64,000 nucleotides of DNA from positions 62,001-126,000 of the forward strand of contig NZ_FNFU01000002.1 of the NCBI RefSeq assembly GCF_900101115.1, given 5' to 3'. Origin of the DNA: Cryobacterium psychrotolerans. GTDB lineage: Bacteria > Actinomycetota > Actinomycetes > Actinomycetales > Microbacteriaceae. A model generated the notes under the pieces. The model was not told the DNA's origin and ran no database searches. It saw only the letters and a program-made list of their open reading frames with translations. The translations under genes and the position numbers were made by a program. Of the stretch, positions 10,100 to 18,018 are shown piece after piece (positions within the stretch are counted from its first letter, which is position 1; every line of letters starts with the position of its first letter).

Positions 10100-10413
10100 C
10101 CCCAGTCGAGAGCCAGCACCCAGGACCCGTCGACATCGTGTCGCAGGTCGTAACGGTGCTGTTCCTCGCCTCCGCGTGACGCATCGAGGCGCCACAGCTC
10201 GGTGTCGATGCGGGTGGGCACCCCGTCGTTCTCCCACCAGCTGGTGCGGGAGAAGACCGCCTGGGGCTGCCCGATGACGGTGTGTTCGAATCGATTCCAG
10301 ATGAACGAGCGCGGATCGCCGTCCGCGGAGAGCTCCACGTCGACCCGCGCGTCGATGATCTGGGGAGATGTGATCTGGGGAGATGTGATCCGTGGAAATG
10401 CGACCTGCGACAT
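10096..10413 (-). CDS. DUF6504 family protein, dnaE2 partner
   Basis: A small soluble protein of 105 residues: an N-terminal Ile/Pro-rich stretch, then a compact beta-rich region (WNRFEHTVIGQPQAVFSRT, WWENDG, TELWRLD, EQHRYDLRHD) ending VLALDWG. Proteins of this kind commonly lie between imuB and dnaE2 in actinobacterial mutasome operons, which is the basis for the family call; their biochemical role is unknown. ATG 10413 is chosen because AGAGAGG lies 7-8 bases upstream; an in-frame ATG at 10467 would read through the hairpin repeats of the leader. Its N-terminus is encoded by three 15-base tandem repeats (10356-10400), so its length may vary between strains. Confidence 0.8.
   Translation of the reverse strand: MSQVAFPRITSPQITSPQIIDARVDVELSADGDPRSFIWNRFEHTVIGQPQAVFSRTSWWENDGVPTRIDTELWRLDASRGGEEQHRYDLRHDVDGSWVLALDWG
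10356..10400. repeat. Three tandem 15-bp repeats inside the DUF6504 gene
   Basis: Two perfect copies of TGATCTGGGGAGATG (10356-10370 and 10371-10385) and a third with three changes (10386-10400). On the coding strand they give the repeated peptide ITSPQ. The unit is a multiple of three, so slippage changes protein length without a frameshift. Confidence 0.85.
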
Positions 10414-10446
10414 GGCCCGACCTCTCTGACTGCCTCGTGCAGCCTG

Positions 10447-10495
10447 CCTCGTGCAGCGTTCATGCACTCGGCTTCGTGCAGCGTTTATGCACTCG
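10447..10495. repeat. Two 24-bp direct repeats, each a small hairpin, in the dnaE2 operon leader
   Basis: Copies at 10447-10470 and 10472-10495 differ at two positions and share the core CGTGCAGCGTT(C/T)ATGCACTCG. A third partial copy (CCTCGTGCAGC) lies at 10433-10443. Each full copy can fold as GTGCA, a 7-base loop, TGCAC. They lie between the SOS box and the DUF6504 start, so they would be in the 5' leader of the mRNA. Confidence 0.7.
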
Positions 10496-10502
10496 CATGA
10501 AC

Positions 10503-10518
10503 TCGAACGTATGTTCGA
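10503..10518 (-). promoter_or_regulatory. SOS box (LexA operator) of the DUF6504-dnaE2 operon
   Basis: A perfect palindrome TCGAAC-GTAT-GTTCGA, identical to the actinobacterial LexA consensus TCGAAC(N4)GTTCGA. It lies 90 bases upstream of the DUF6504 start. LexA repression relieved by DNA damage is the expected control for dnaE2. No good match to a -35/-10 pair could be fixed next to it by eye, so the exact transcription start is unknown. Confidence 0.92.
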
Positions 10519-10668
10519 TAGTGAAAAGTGTACGCCACACCTCCGACACCCGCTATTCCCGGCGGAGTTTGCACGTCTCCCTTTTCGCGGCGGCTGATCA
10601 AGGACCGAACCAGACCCTTGACGCCGCAGTCTTCACCCGGCAAATATTCGCAAATACAGTCCGCTTCG

Positions 10669-10953
10669 ATGTTGGGGGGAATCCGAATCCGCAATCGAAA
10701 CATTCGTTGGCCAGGTCGCGGCCAACGGGCCGCCGGGATCGCGATTGCTGCGATGGTCTTGACCATTCCCGCACTGACCGCGTGCAGCGAGAGCGGGAAC
10801 ACCCGTCGAACTTCCCGGTGGAAATCGACCCGCCGACTGCGCAGAAGATCCGTCGACTCACACGTATCTGTACGTTGGCGAACGGTGGCTGCGCGCACGA
10901 ACGGTCACCTGCACCCAACTGGACTGACGCGACCCACCGCGGCGGGGGGTTAG
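10669..10953 (+). other. Possible lipoprotein gene remnant in the 549-base intergenic stretch
   Basis: The interval 10414-10962 has no confident gene. Besides the SOS box and leader repeats it holds one open frame of 94 codons whose first 40 residues look like a lipoprotein signal: basic residues, then the hydrophobic stretch GIAIAAMVLTIPALTAC with an LTAC lipobox. After CSESGN the product becomes an Arg-rich string that does not look like a protein, as if a frameshift or deletion had removed the mature part. It lies upstream of moaA on the same strand. It may equally be chance; there is no clear ribosome site. Confidence 0.2.
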
Positions 10954-10962
10954 TCTCGAGGT

Positions 10963-12072
10963 ATGACCAGCGTCGACGTCTTCGCCCCGGTACCGGGCGA
11001 TTCCGCGCACGCCGAATTGTCGGACGCGGAAATGCCGGACACGGTGACGGACACCCACGGTCGCCGTTTGCGCGACCTGCGCATCTCGGTGACCGACCGG
11101 TGCAATTTCCGCTGCGTCTACTGCATGCCCAAGGAGATCTTCGGCCGGGACTTCGCCTTCATGGACCGAGACGAGCTGCTCAGCTTCGAGGAGATCACCC
11201 GGCTCGCCCGGATCTCCGTCGCCCACGGTGTCGAGAAGATCCGCCTCACCGGGGGAGAGCCGCTCCTGCGCAAGGGGCTCGAGGAACTCGTGGGCTCGCT
11301 CGCCGCGCTCCGCACGCCCGACGGGCGCAAGATCGACATCGCCCTGACGACGAACGGTTCCGCGCTCGCGGTGCGGGCACAGGCGCTCGGGGACGCCGGG
11401 CTCGACCGGGTGACGGTGTCGCTCGATTCCCTCGACGAAGCCACGTTCCAGGCCATGAACGACGTGAAGTTCCCCGTCGCGAAGGTCCTGGGCGGCATCG
11501 ACGCGGCGCACGCGGCCGGCCTCGGCCCGATCAAGATCAACATGGTGGTCAAGCGCGGCCAGAACGACCAGGACATCGTCGCAATGGCCCGCCACTTCAA
11601 GGGTTCGCCCTACATCCTCCGGTTCATCGAGTTCATGGATGTCGGCACGAGCAACGGCTGGAAGATGGACGAGGTCGTCCCCTCCGCCGAGGTGATCAGC
11701 CGGATCACGGCCGAGCTCCCGCTCGAGGCGATCGCGCCCAACTACGACGGCGAGACATCCGCCCGGTGGCGTTACCTCGACGGGAGCGGCGAGATCGGGG
11801 TCATCTCCAGCGTCACCCAGTCGTTCTGCCGGTCCTGCTCCCGGGCGCGGGTCTCGACCGACGGCAAGCTGTTCACCTGCCTGTTCGCCACCGAGGGCCA
11901 CGACCTGCGGGCCCTGATGCGGGCCGGATGCTCGGACGAGGCGCTGACCGAGGTCATGGGCACCATCTGGCGCGAGCGCACGGATCGCTACTCGGACCTG
12001 CGGAGCTCGAAAACCCGGGAGCTGCGCACGACCGGCAAGAAGAAGATCGAGATGTCCTACATTGGCGGGTGA
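10963..12072 (+). CDS. moaA: GTP 3',8-cyclase (molybdenum cofactor biosynthesis protein A)
   Basis: A 369-residue radical-SAM enzyme catalysing the first step of molybdenum cofactor synthesis: cyclisation of GTP to 3',8-cyclo-7,8-dihydro-GTP, which MoaC converts to cyclic pyranopterin phosphate. The N-terminal cluster ligands are C47, C51 and C54 (CNFRCVYC) and the SAM-binding GGE lies in LTGGEPLL. The second [4Fe-4S] site is C289, C292 and C306 (C-x2-C-x13-C), specific to MoaA. The protein ends in the conserved Gly-Gly needed for activity. A 40-residue N-terminal extension precedes the core. fdhD starts 6 bases downstream, so the two are one unit supplying and sulfurating the cofactor for the formate-dehydrogenase-like enzyme encoded next door. 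Confidence 0.97.
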   Translation: MTSVDVFAPVPGDSAHAELSDAEMPDTVTDTHGRRLRDLRISVTDRCNFRCVYCMPKEIFGRDFAFMDRDELLSFEEITRLARISVAHGVEKIRLTGGEPLLRKGLEELVGSLAALRTPDGRKIDIALTTNGSALAVRAQALGDAGLDRVTVSLDSLDEATFQAMNDVKFPVAKVLGGIDAAHAAGLGPIKINMVVKRGQNDQDIVAMARHFKGSPYILRFIEFMDVGTSNGWKMDEVVPSAEVISRITAELPLEAIAPNYDGETSARWRYLDGSGEIGVISSVTQSFCRSCSRARVSTDGKLFTCLFATEGHDLRALMRAGCSDEALTEVMGTIWRERTDRYSDLRSSKTRELRTTGKKKIEMSYIGG

Positions 12073-12078
12073 GCGGGG

Positions 12079-12939
12079 TTGAGCCGGATTACCGCCCGCC
12101 GCCAGACCATCCGGGTGACCGTCGGCGATTCCGCGGCGTCCCGGGTCACGCGGGAAGATACGCTCGCCGTCGAGGAGCCGCTGGAAATGCGCGTGAACGG
12201 CCGCGCCCTCGCGGTGACGATGCGCACCCCGGGCAATGACTTCGACCTCGTCGCAGGGTTCCTGGTCTCGGAGGGCGTCATCACCCGCGGTGAGCACTTC
12301 GCGATGGCCCGCTACTGCGCCGGGGCGACGGACGAGGGCGTGAACACCTACAACGTCCTCGAGGTGACCCTGGCGCCCGGGGTCGCCGCGCCCGATCCGA
12401 GCGCGGAAAGGTCGTTCCTGACCACGAGTTCCTGCGGGCTCTGCGGCAAGGCCAGCATCGACGCCGTGCGCACCCGGTCGGCCTGGGACATCCGTGATGA
12501 CTCGATGCGAATCGAACCGGAACTTCTCGTCACCTTCCCGGACACCCTGCGCGCGGCCCAGGCGGTCTTCGACAAGACCGGCGGGCTGCACGCGGCGGCC
12601 CTGTTCGACGGGACGACGGGGGAGATGCTCGTGCTCAGGGAGGATGTCGGCCGGCACAACGCGGTCGACAAGGTCATCGGCTGGGCGCTCAAGGAAGACC
12701 GGCTGCCGCTGCGCGGCACGGTTCTGATGGTCTCCAGCCGGGCGAGTTTCGAGCTGGCCCAGAAGGCGCTGATGGCCGGCATCCCGGTGCTGGCGGCCGT
12801 TTCGGCGCCGTCGTCGCTGGCCGCCGAGTTCGCGGCCGAGGTCGGGATGACGCTCGTCGGGTTCCTGCGCGGCAACTCGATGGTGGTCTACGCCGGCGGA
12901 GAGCGCATCGAGCAGGGCGAGCTGAGCCCCGCGAGCTGA
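12079..12939 (+). CDS. fdhD: Formate dehydrogenase accessory sulfurtransferase
   Basis: A 286-residue cytosolic protein that passes sulfur from a cysteine desulfurase to the Mo-bis-MGD cofactor before its insertion into formate dehydrogenase. The defining loop is TSSCGLCG, with catalytic-type cysteines C119 and C122. Other conserved blocks are [41 protein letters not shown] and [13 protein letters not shown]. The start is TTG at 12079, 6 bases after the moaA stop, with GAGCGGGG just upstream. The likely client is the convergently encoded FdhF/YdeP oxidoreductase. The gene is followed by a direct repeat and a long palindrome that may end transcription. Confidence 0.96.
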   Translation: MSRITARRQTIRVTVGDSAASRVTREDTLAVEEPLEMRVNGRALAVTMRTPGNDFDLVAGFLVSEGVITRGEHFAMARYCAGATDEGVNTYNVLEVTLAPGVAAPDPSAERSFLTTSSCGLCGKASIDAVRTRSAWDIRDDSMRIEPELLVTFPDTLRAAQAVFDKTGGLHAAALFDGTTGEMLVLREDVGRHNAVDKVIGWALKEDRLPLRGTVLMVSSRASFELAQKALMAGIPVLAAVSAPSSLAAEFAAEVGMTLVGFLRGNSMVVYAGGERIEQGELSPAS

Positions 12940-12981
12940 GCCATGCGCGCTGAGCTCCGCGAGCTGAGCCATGCGCGCTGA
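12930..12981. repeat. Direct repeat at the end of fdhD
   Basis: A 24-base unit beginning CGCGAGCTGAGCC and ending GCGCGCTGA occurs at 12930-12953 and again at 12958-12981, a period of 28. The first copy includes the fdhD stop codon, so the repeat duplicates the very end of the gene into the intergenic space. Confidence 0.75.
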
Positions 12982-12997
12982 CCCGCGACGATGCTGG

Positions 12998-13056
12998 TTG
13001 AGTTGCGGAGAAAGTACCTTCATTTCGCGCGGGAAGGTGCTTTCTCCGCAAGTCAA
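12998..13056. repeat. Dispersed intergenic palindrome, copy 1
   Basis: Two 24-base arms (12998-13021 and 13033-13056) pair at 22 of 24 positions, one exception being a G-U pair, around an 11-base loop. The arm core is GTTGCGGAGAAAGTACCTTC. The same element, with the same arm and loop lengths, occurs at 24077-24135. It lies between the convergent fdhD and fdhF-like genes. It could act as a bidirectional terminator; the sequence conservation suggests a mobile REP/MITE-like element. Confidence 0.85.
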
Positions 13057-13095
13057 TGCTGCGGGCGTCGCTGTGGGCGGGGTCGGGCGCGCGCC

Positions 13096-15408
13096 CTAAC
13101 TCATTTGCGGGGTGTCCTCAGCGCGCGGCACGAAGCGAACGGCCATCGCCTTGTAGCCGGGCGTGTTCGACTCGCGGGCGACGAGTTCGCGGTGCATCAG
13201 GGCGTTCGCCTCGGGGAAGTACGCCGCCGCGCAGCCGCGCGGGGTCGGGTAGAACACGAGACGGAAGCTGTCCGCCCGACGTTCCTCGCCCTGGAAGGTG
13301 CTGATCACGTCCACGAGGTCGCGGTCCGCGAATCCCATGTCGGCGGCGTCGTCCTTGTTGATCAGGATGACCCGGCGGCCGCCCGAGATGCCGCGGTAGC
13401 GGTCATCCAGCCCGTAGAACGTCGTGTTGTACTGGTCGTGGCTGCGCATGGTCTGCAGGATCAGGTGCCCGGGCGGCGGGGTCAGGTATTCCAGCGGGCT
13501 GACCGTGAACCGGGCCAGGCCGATGTCGGTGGCGAAGCTGCGCGAGTCTCGCGGCGGGTTGGGCAGCACGAAGCCGTTCTTCGTGCGCAGGCGCCGGTTG
13601 AAGTCCTCGAAGCCCGGCAGCACGCGCGAGATGTGGTCGCGGATGACGTCGTAGTCCTCGGCCATCGCCTTCCAGTCGATGCGGTGGTCCTCGCCGAGGG
13701 TCGCCGTGGCCATCCGGGCCACGATCACGGGCTCGGCCAGAAGGTGCTCCGACACCGGCTCCAGCCGCCCCTGCGTGGTGCGGACCACGGACATGGAGTC
13801 CTCGACCGAGAGCACCTGCCGGCCACCCGGATGCTTGTCGTCGGTGTCCGTGCGGCCGAGCGTCGGCAGGATCAACGAGGTCCGGCCGTGCACCACGTGA
13901 GAACGGTTCGGTTTGGTGGACACGTGCACGGTCAGGCCGACGCGCTGCAGCGCGGCCCCCAGCGCCTCGGTGTCCGAGGCAGCGAGGGCGAAGTTGCCGC
14001 CCATCGACACGAACACGTCGACGTCGTCGTTCTCGAACGCCTCGACCGTGTCGACGGAATCCAGGCCGTGCGCGCGCGGGGCATCGATCCCGAATTCCTT
14101 GTCCAGGGCATCCAGCATCCACTCGTGCGGCTTCTCCCACACGCCCATCGTGCGGTCTCCCTGCACGTTCGAGTGGCCGCGCACCGGGCAGGCGCCTGCG
14201 CCGGGCTTGCCGAAGTTGCCCTGCAGCAGCAGCAGGTTGATGATCTCCTTGAGCGTGTTGACCGAGTGCGGTTGCTGGGTCAGTCCCAGCGCCCAGCAGA
14301 TGATCGTGGCCCTGGATTTCACCATCATTCCGGCGACCGTGGCGATCTGCAGCCGGGACAGGCCGGTCGCCGCTTCGGTTTCGTCCCAGTCGATGGTCTT
14401 GCGGGCGGCCCGGTACGCGTCGATGCCGTCGGTGTTGGCGGCGACGAACTCGTGGTCGACGACGGAGCCCGGCACGCGCTCCTCCTCCTCGAGGAGCAGG
14501 TGGCCGAGCGCCTGGAACAGGGCCAGGTCGGCGCCGACCTTGATCTGCAGGAACTCGTCGGCGAGGTCGGTGCCCTTGCCGACAAGTCCGGAGGGGGTCT
14601 GCGGGTCCCTGAAATTGAACAGCCCGGCCTCCGGCAGCGGGTTCACGGCGACGATCTTGCCGCCGTTGTCCTTGCACTCGGCCAGGGCCGACAGCATCCG
14701 GGGGTGGTTCGTGCCCGGGTTCTGGCCGATCACGAAGATCAGTTCGGCCTGGTGGATGTCCTCGAGCGAGACGGTGCCCTTGCCGATGCCGATCGTGGGG
14801 TTCAGCGCGGAGCCGGATGACTCGTGGCACATGTTCGAGCAGTCCGGCAGGTTGTTGGTGCCGATGGACCGGGCAAACAGCTGGTACATGAACGCGGACT
14901 CGTTGGCGGTGCGGCCCGAGGTGTAGAACACGGTGCGCTCGGGCGTCGTCGCCCTGATCTGCTCGCCGATGAGCTCGAAGGCGTCGTTCCAGGAAATCTG
15001 CGAGTAGTGCGTGTCGCCGGGGCGGATGACGACCGGATGCGTGATGCGCCCCTGGTTGCCCAGCCAGTACTCGGTCTTCTCGGACAACTCGGTGATGGAA
15101 TGCTCCGCCCAGAAGGCCGGGGTCACCGTGCGCAGCGTGCTCTCCTCGGCGACGGCCTTGGCGCCGTTCTCGCAGAACTCCGCGGTCTTGCGGTGGCCCT
15201 GCGACTCGGGCCAGGCGCAGCCGGGGCAGTCGGTGCCGTTCCGCTGGTTCAGCCGCAGCAGCGACCGGGCCGTGCGGGCCACGCCGGCCTGGGCGATCCC
15301 GCGGTCCAGGGCCACGATCACGGCCTCGAGCCCGGCCGCGGACGTCTTGGGCTTCTTGACGACGAGGTTGTTCTCGTTGATGTCCTCTACCGGGGCTTTA
15401 TGTGTCAT
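13096..15408 (-). CDS. FdhF/YdeP family molybdopterin oxidoreductase (formate dehydrogenase-like)
   Basis: A 770-residue cytosolic molybdenum enzyme of the bis-MGD family. Near the N-terminus, DCPGC (C61 and C64 from ATG 15408) marks the FdhF/YdeP subfamily, which binds an Fe-S cluster by a motif different from classic FdhF. NMCHESSGSALN near residue 160 is at the active site, and IFVIGQNPGTNHPRM, NFGKPGAGACPVRGHSNVQG and the C-terminal molydopterin-dinucleotide domain (LILQTMRSHDQYNTTFYG) follow. ATG 15408 is preferred because an AGG lies 9 bases upstream; ATG 15417 in the same frame is possible. fdhD and moaA alongside supply the cofactor, and an OFA transporter is divergently encoded. True substrate (formate or another) is unproven. 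Confidence 0.92.
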   Translation of the reverse strand: MTHKAPVEDINENNLVVKKPKTSAAGLEAVIVALDRGIAQAGVARTARSLLRLNQRNGTDCPGCAWPESQGHRKTAEFCENGAKAVAEESTLRTVTPAFWAEHSITELSEKTEYWLGNQGRITHPVVIRPGDTHYSQISWNDAFELIGEQIRATTPERTVFYTSGRTANESAFMYQLFARSIGTNNLPDCSNMCHESSGSALNPTIGIGKGTVSLEDIHQAELIFVIGQNPGTNHPRMLSALAECKDNGGKIVAVNPLPEAGLFNFRDPQTPSGLVGKGTDLADEFLQIKVGADLALFQALGHLLLEEEERVPGSVVDHEFVAANTDGIDAYRAARKTIDWDETEAATGLSRLQIATVAGMMVKSRATIICWALGLTQQPHSVNTLKEIINLLLLQGNFGKPGAGACPVRGHSNVQGDRTMGVWEKPHEWMLDALDKEFGIDAPRAHGLDSVDTVEAFENDDVDVFVSMGGNFALAASDTEALGAALQRVGLTVHVSTKPNRSHVVHGRTSLILPTLGRTDTDDKHPGGRQVLSVEDSMSVVRTTQGRLEPVSEHLLAEPVIVARMATATLGEDHRIDWKAMAEDYDVIRDHISRVLPGFEDFNRRLRTKNGFVLPNPPRDSRSFATDIGLARFTVSPLEYLTPPPGHLILQTMRSHDQYNTTFYGLDDRYRGISGGRRVILINKDDAADMGFADRDLVDVISTFQGEERRADSFRLVFYPTPRGCAAAYFPEANALMHRELVARESNTPGYKAMAVRFVPRAEDTPQMS

Positions 15409-15557
15409 GAACCCCATCCTGCCCCCAGCGGGGCCGGATGCCCAACGCCGCGCCCATCCGGATGTTGCGCTGGAGCACGATAGGCTGTGCGTTACGGCGT
15501 TTTTGCCGATGGCAATGGAGCTGTGGGAACCAGCTCTCCTGTGATGAGGGAATCACC

Positions 15558-16952
15558 ATGAGCTGGCTTGATCGAGAGCGCACGATCGCACCTCCCGGAT
15601 TCAACCGCTGGCTCATTCCGCCGGCGGCGCTCGCCGTTCACCTGTGCATCGGCCAGGCCTACGCGACGAGCGTCTACAAGACCGCACTTGTCGCGCATTT
15701 CGGCGTCAGCCTGACCCAGATCGGCCTGATCTTCTCGATTGCGATCGTCATGCTCGGGCTCTCGGCCGCGGTGATGGGAACCTGGGTCGACACGAACGGC
15801 CCGCGCAAGGCGATGTTCGTGTCGGCGCTGTTCTGGTCGGGCGGCTTCCTCGTCGGCTCGCTCGGCATCTTCTCCGGCCAGCTCTGGCTCGTCTACCTCG
15901 GGTACGGATTCATCGGCGGGATCGGACTGGGCATTGGCTACATTTCCCCCGTGTCCACCCTGATCAAGTGGTTCCCGGACCGTCCGGGCCTGGCCACCGG
16001 CATGGCCATCATGGGCTTCGGCGGCGGCGCCCTGATCGCCAGCCCGGTCTCCACGGCTCTGCTGGGCCTCTACGACCCGAACTCGGGAGCGGAGGGCTGG
16101 GTGGCCAGCGGCGACGCGGTCGGCAAGCTCTTCCTCACCCTCGCGGTCGTCTACCTCGCCTACATGATGTTCGGCGCGTTCACGATCCGGGTTCCCGCCG
16201 CCGGCTGGAAGCCCGCAGGCTTCGACCCGGCCACGATCGCGGCGAAGCCGCTCGTCACGAGCAACAACGTCTCCGCGGCCAACGCGATCCGCACCCGGCA
16301 GTTCTGGCTCGTCTGGGTCGTGCTCTTCTGCAACGTCACGGCCGGCATCGGGATCCTCGAGCAGGCGGCGCCGATGATCCAGGACTTCTTCCGCCAGCCG
16401 GACGGCAGCTCTCTCGTGTCGGCCGTCGTGGCCGGCGGCTTCGTCGGCCTGCTCTCCATCGCCAACATGGGCGGCCGGTTCGCCTGGTCCGCCACCTCGG
16501 ACAAGACCGGGCGCCGGAACATCTACATGGTCTATCTGGGGGTCGGCACGGTGCTGTACCTCCTCCTGGCCCTCGTCGGTTCGTCAACGACGGCGCTCTA
16601 CGTGCTGCTGGCCTTCGTGATCATCTCCTTCTACGGAGGCGGTTTCGCGACCGTACCGGCCTATCTGCGCGACCTCTTCGGCACCTTCCAGGTCGGCGCC
16701 ATCCACGGCCGGCTTCTCACCGCGTGGTCCGCCGCCGGGATCGCAGGTCCCCTGATCGTCAACGGCTTCCTGGACGCCCAGGGAACCCCGGGGGAGCTCA
16801 CCGCCCAGGCGTACCAGCCGGCGCTGCTCACGATGGTGGGGCTGCTGGTGATCGGTTTCATCGCGAACCTGTTCGTCCGTCCGGTCCATTCCACCTTCCA
16901 CGAACCCGTAGCGACGCCGTCGACGGTGCGCGAACCAGCATTGGAGTCCTGA
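15558..16952 (+). CDS. OFA family MFS transporter (oxalate/formate antiporter type)
   Basis: A 464-residue major facilitator with about 12 membrane helices. After a short cytosolic lead (LDRERTIAPPGFNRWLIPP) come GQAYATSVYKTALVAHFGVS, a loop-2 motif GTWVDTNGPRKAMF, and the family-typical GIGLGIGYISPVSTLIKWFP with the conserved WFPDRPGLATGMAIMGFGGGA. These place it in the OFA (oxalate:formate antiporter) group. ATG 15558 has GAGGGAA 7 bases upstream; the frame open to 15438 is ignored because it lies under the divergent promoter region. Being divergent to the FdhF-like gene, it may carry the acid used or made by that enzyme. It is followed at one base by a 33-residue membrane protein. Confidence 0.92.
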   Translation: MSWLDRERTIAPPGFNRWLIPPAALAVHLCIGQAYATSVYKTALVAHFGVSLTQIGLIFSIAIVMLGLSAAVMGTWVDTNGPRKAMFVSALFWSGGFLVGSLGIFSGQLWLVYLGYGFIGGIGLGIGYISPVSTLIKWFPDRPGLATGMAIMGFGGGALIASPVSTALLGLYDPNSGAEGWVASGDAVGKLFLTLAVVYLAYMMFGAFTIRVPAAGWKPAGFDPATIAAKPLVTSNNVSAANAIRTRQFWLVWVVLFCNVTAGIGILEQAAPMIQDFFRQPDGSSLVSAVVAGGFVGLLSIANMGGRFAWSATSDKTGRRNIYMVYLGVGTVLYLLLALVGSSTTALYVLLAFVIISFYGGGFATVPAYLRDLFGTFQVGAIHGRLLTAWSAAGIAGPLIVNGFLDAQGTPGELTAQAYQPALLTMVGLLVIGFIANLFVRPVHSTFHEPVATPSTVREPALES

Positions 16953-16953
16953 C

Positions 16954-17055
16954 ATGACGAGGACAAAACTCACGCTCGCCTGGGCGCTGGTCGGGATTCC
17001 GCTGGCCTACGGGGTGTTCATGACCCTGACCAGGGTCTCGGCGCTCTTCGGCTAG
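16954..17055 (+). CDS. MFS transporter small subunit (33 residues)
   Basis: ATG 16954 begins one base after the transporter stop, with TTGGAG 10 bases upstream. The product is 33 residues: a short basic start (MTRTKLTLAW), one membrane helix (ALVGIPLAYGVFMTLTRV) and a 5-residue tail. Tiny one-helix proteins directly after OFA carriers are annotated in many bacteria as MFS transporter small subunit; the match in position, size and WxLVGIPLAYGV-type helix is why I call it. A role as stabiliser of the carrier is inferred. Confidence 0.85.
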   Translation: MTRTKLTLAWALVGIPLAYGVFMTLTRVSALFG

Positions 17056-17079
17056 GCGGGCGCCGGCGGTGTCAGGCCG

Positions 17080-17655
17080 TCAGACGTCGATCGCGTGCAC
17101 CAGCGACTCCTGCACCATGCCCAGCCATTCGTACACGTTGGCCAGGAACGGGGCCTCCTCGCCGGTGAGGTGCTGCACGCCGTCCGAGGAGAGCTCGAGC
17201 CGTTCGGCGAGGGTCAGCCGCAGGTCGGTGAGGGTGCGCAGCCAGGACTGAACGGCCGCGTCGTCGAGCTCGATCGTCACCGGCGGCTGGTCGTCCACGT
17301 CGTCCCCACGGTCACTCTCGTCTTCGTTACCGTCGTCTTCGCCGCCCGGGTAGTCGTCGCCCTGGTATTCGTCGTCGCCGAGCGAGGCCAGCACCGCGCG
17401 CGCGTTGCGCTCCTTGCGGTCGAGGATGCCGTCGGCCGTGAACCGCCGGAACTCCGCCGCCGCCTCCGCGTCCTCGCGGTAGGCGTCGGGCAGCAGGCGG
17501 CGCACCGCGGGGTCGGCGGATGCCCCCAGCGCGTGGCTGGCCGCGGCATCCAGCAGGCCGACCAGCTGGGACACGGCGAGGCGCAGGAGCTCGACCTCCA
17601 CCGGAACGAACTGCGCGGACACGGCGCCGGTCGCGTCGCGCACGAACCGCATCAT
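17080..17655 (-). CDS. DUF2017 family protein
   Basis: A 191-residue soluble protein of the actinobacterial DUF2017 family. It begins [20 protein letters not shown], has a helical [14 protein letters not shown] segment, a very acidic middle (about residues 105-130, mostly Asp/Glu/Gly) and a helical C-terminus with [13 protein letters not shown] and [19 protein letters not shown] 17655 overlaps the clpS stop in an ATGA arrangement, and GAAGG stands just upstream, so it is translated with clpS. The pair is common in Actinobacteria, which suggests a link to ClpS-ClpCP proteolysis, but the function is unknown. Confidence 0.85.
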   Translation of the reverse strand: MMRFVRDATGAVSAQFVPVEVELLRLAVSQLVGLLDAAASHALGASADPAVRRLLPDAYREDAEAAAEFRRFTADGILDRKERNARAVLASLGDDEYQGDDYPGGEDDGNEDESDRGDDVDDQPPVTIELDDAAVQSWLRTLTDLRLTLAERLELSSDGVQHLTGEEAPFLANVYEWLGMVQESLVHAIDV

Positions 17656-17936
17656 CCTTCGGCCCTGGCCAGGGTGGCCCAGAGGCCGTAGTCGTGCATC
17701 GCTTCCACGTGACGTTCCATTTCTTCGCGGTTGCCGGTGGCCACCACGGCTCGGCCGTTGTTGTGCACCTGGAGCATGAGCCGTTCGGCCTCGTGCGCCG
17801 AAATGGCGAAGTAGCTGCGGAACACGTAGGCCACATAGGACATGAGATTGACCGGGTCGTCCCAGACAATCGTGACCCACGGACGCGCCAGCATCGGGGC
17901 GTCGCGAAGGTCCGGGAGCGGGGCGGGAAGGGACAC
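17652..17936 (-). CDS. clpS: ATP-dependent Clp protease adaptor ClpS
   Basis: A 94-residue adaptor that binds N-degron substrates and the N-domain of ClpA/ClpC, delivering them to ClpP. The family signature is clear: [20 protein letters not shown], followed by a [17 protein letters not shown] end. Residues VWDDPVN form the N-degron pocket region and [12 protein letters not shown] the Clp-binding helix region. I place the start at GTG 17936 ([10 protein letters not shown]) because the frame upstream overlaps the divergent promoter region. The next Met (MLARPW) would give a shorter protein that still keeps the core. It is followed by DUF2017 with an ATGA overlap. Confidence 0.9.
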   Translation of the reverse strand: MSLPAPLPDLRDAPMLARPWVTIVWDDPVNLMSYVAYVFRSYFAISAHEAERLMLQVHNNGRAVVATGNREEMERHVEAMHDYGLWATLARAEG

Positions 17937-18018
17937 GCCCCCAGCTTCACACGGTCCGGCGCGCAGTGCCACCCGCCGCCGCGTGGGAGGATGGCGGGAT
18001 GCCTCGCGTGAGCCCTCG

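Noticed and set aside
7367-10153. A 928-codon open frame on the plus strand opposite dnaE2
   Set aside because: It mirrors the third-position GC bias of dnaE2, is full of Gly/Arg/Pro/His runs, has no domain, and dnaE2 on the other strand has intact polymerase motifs.
10963-12939. A molybdenum cofactor riboswitch before moaA
   Set aside because: No sequence or fold of that type was recognised, and the space before moaA contains no extended paired region that I could find.
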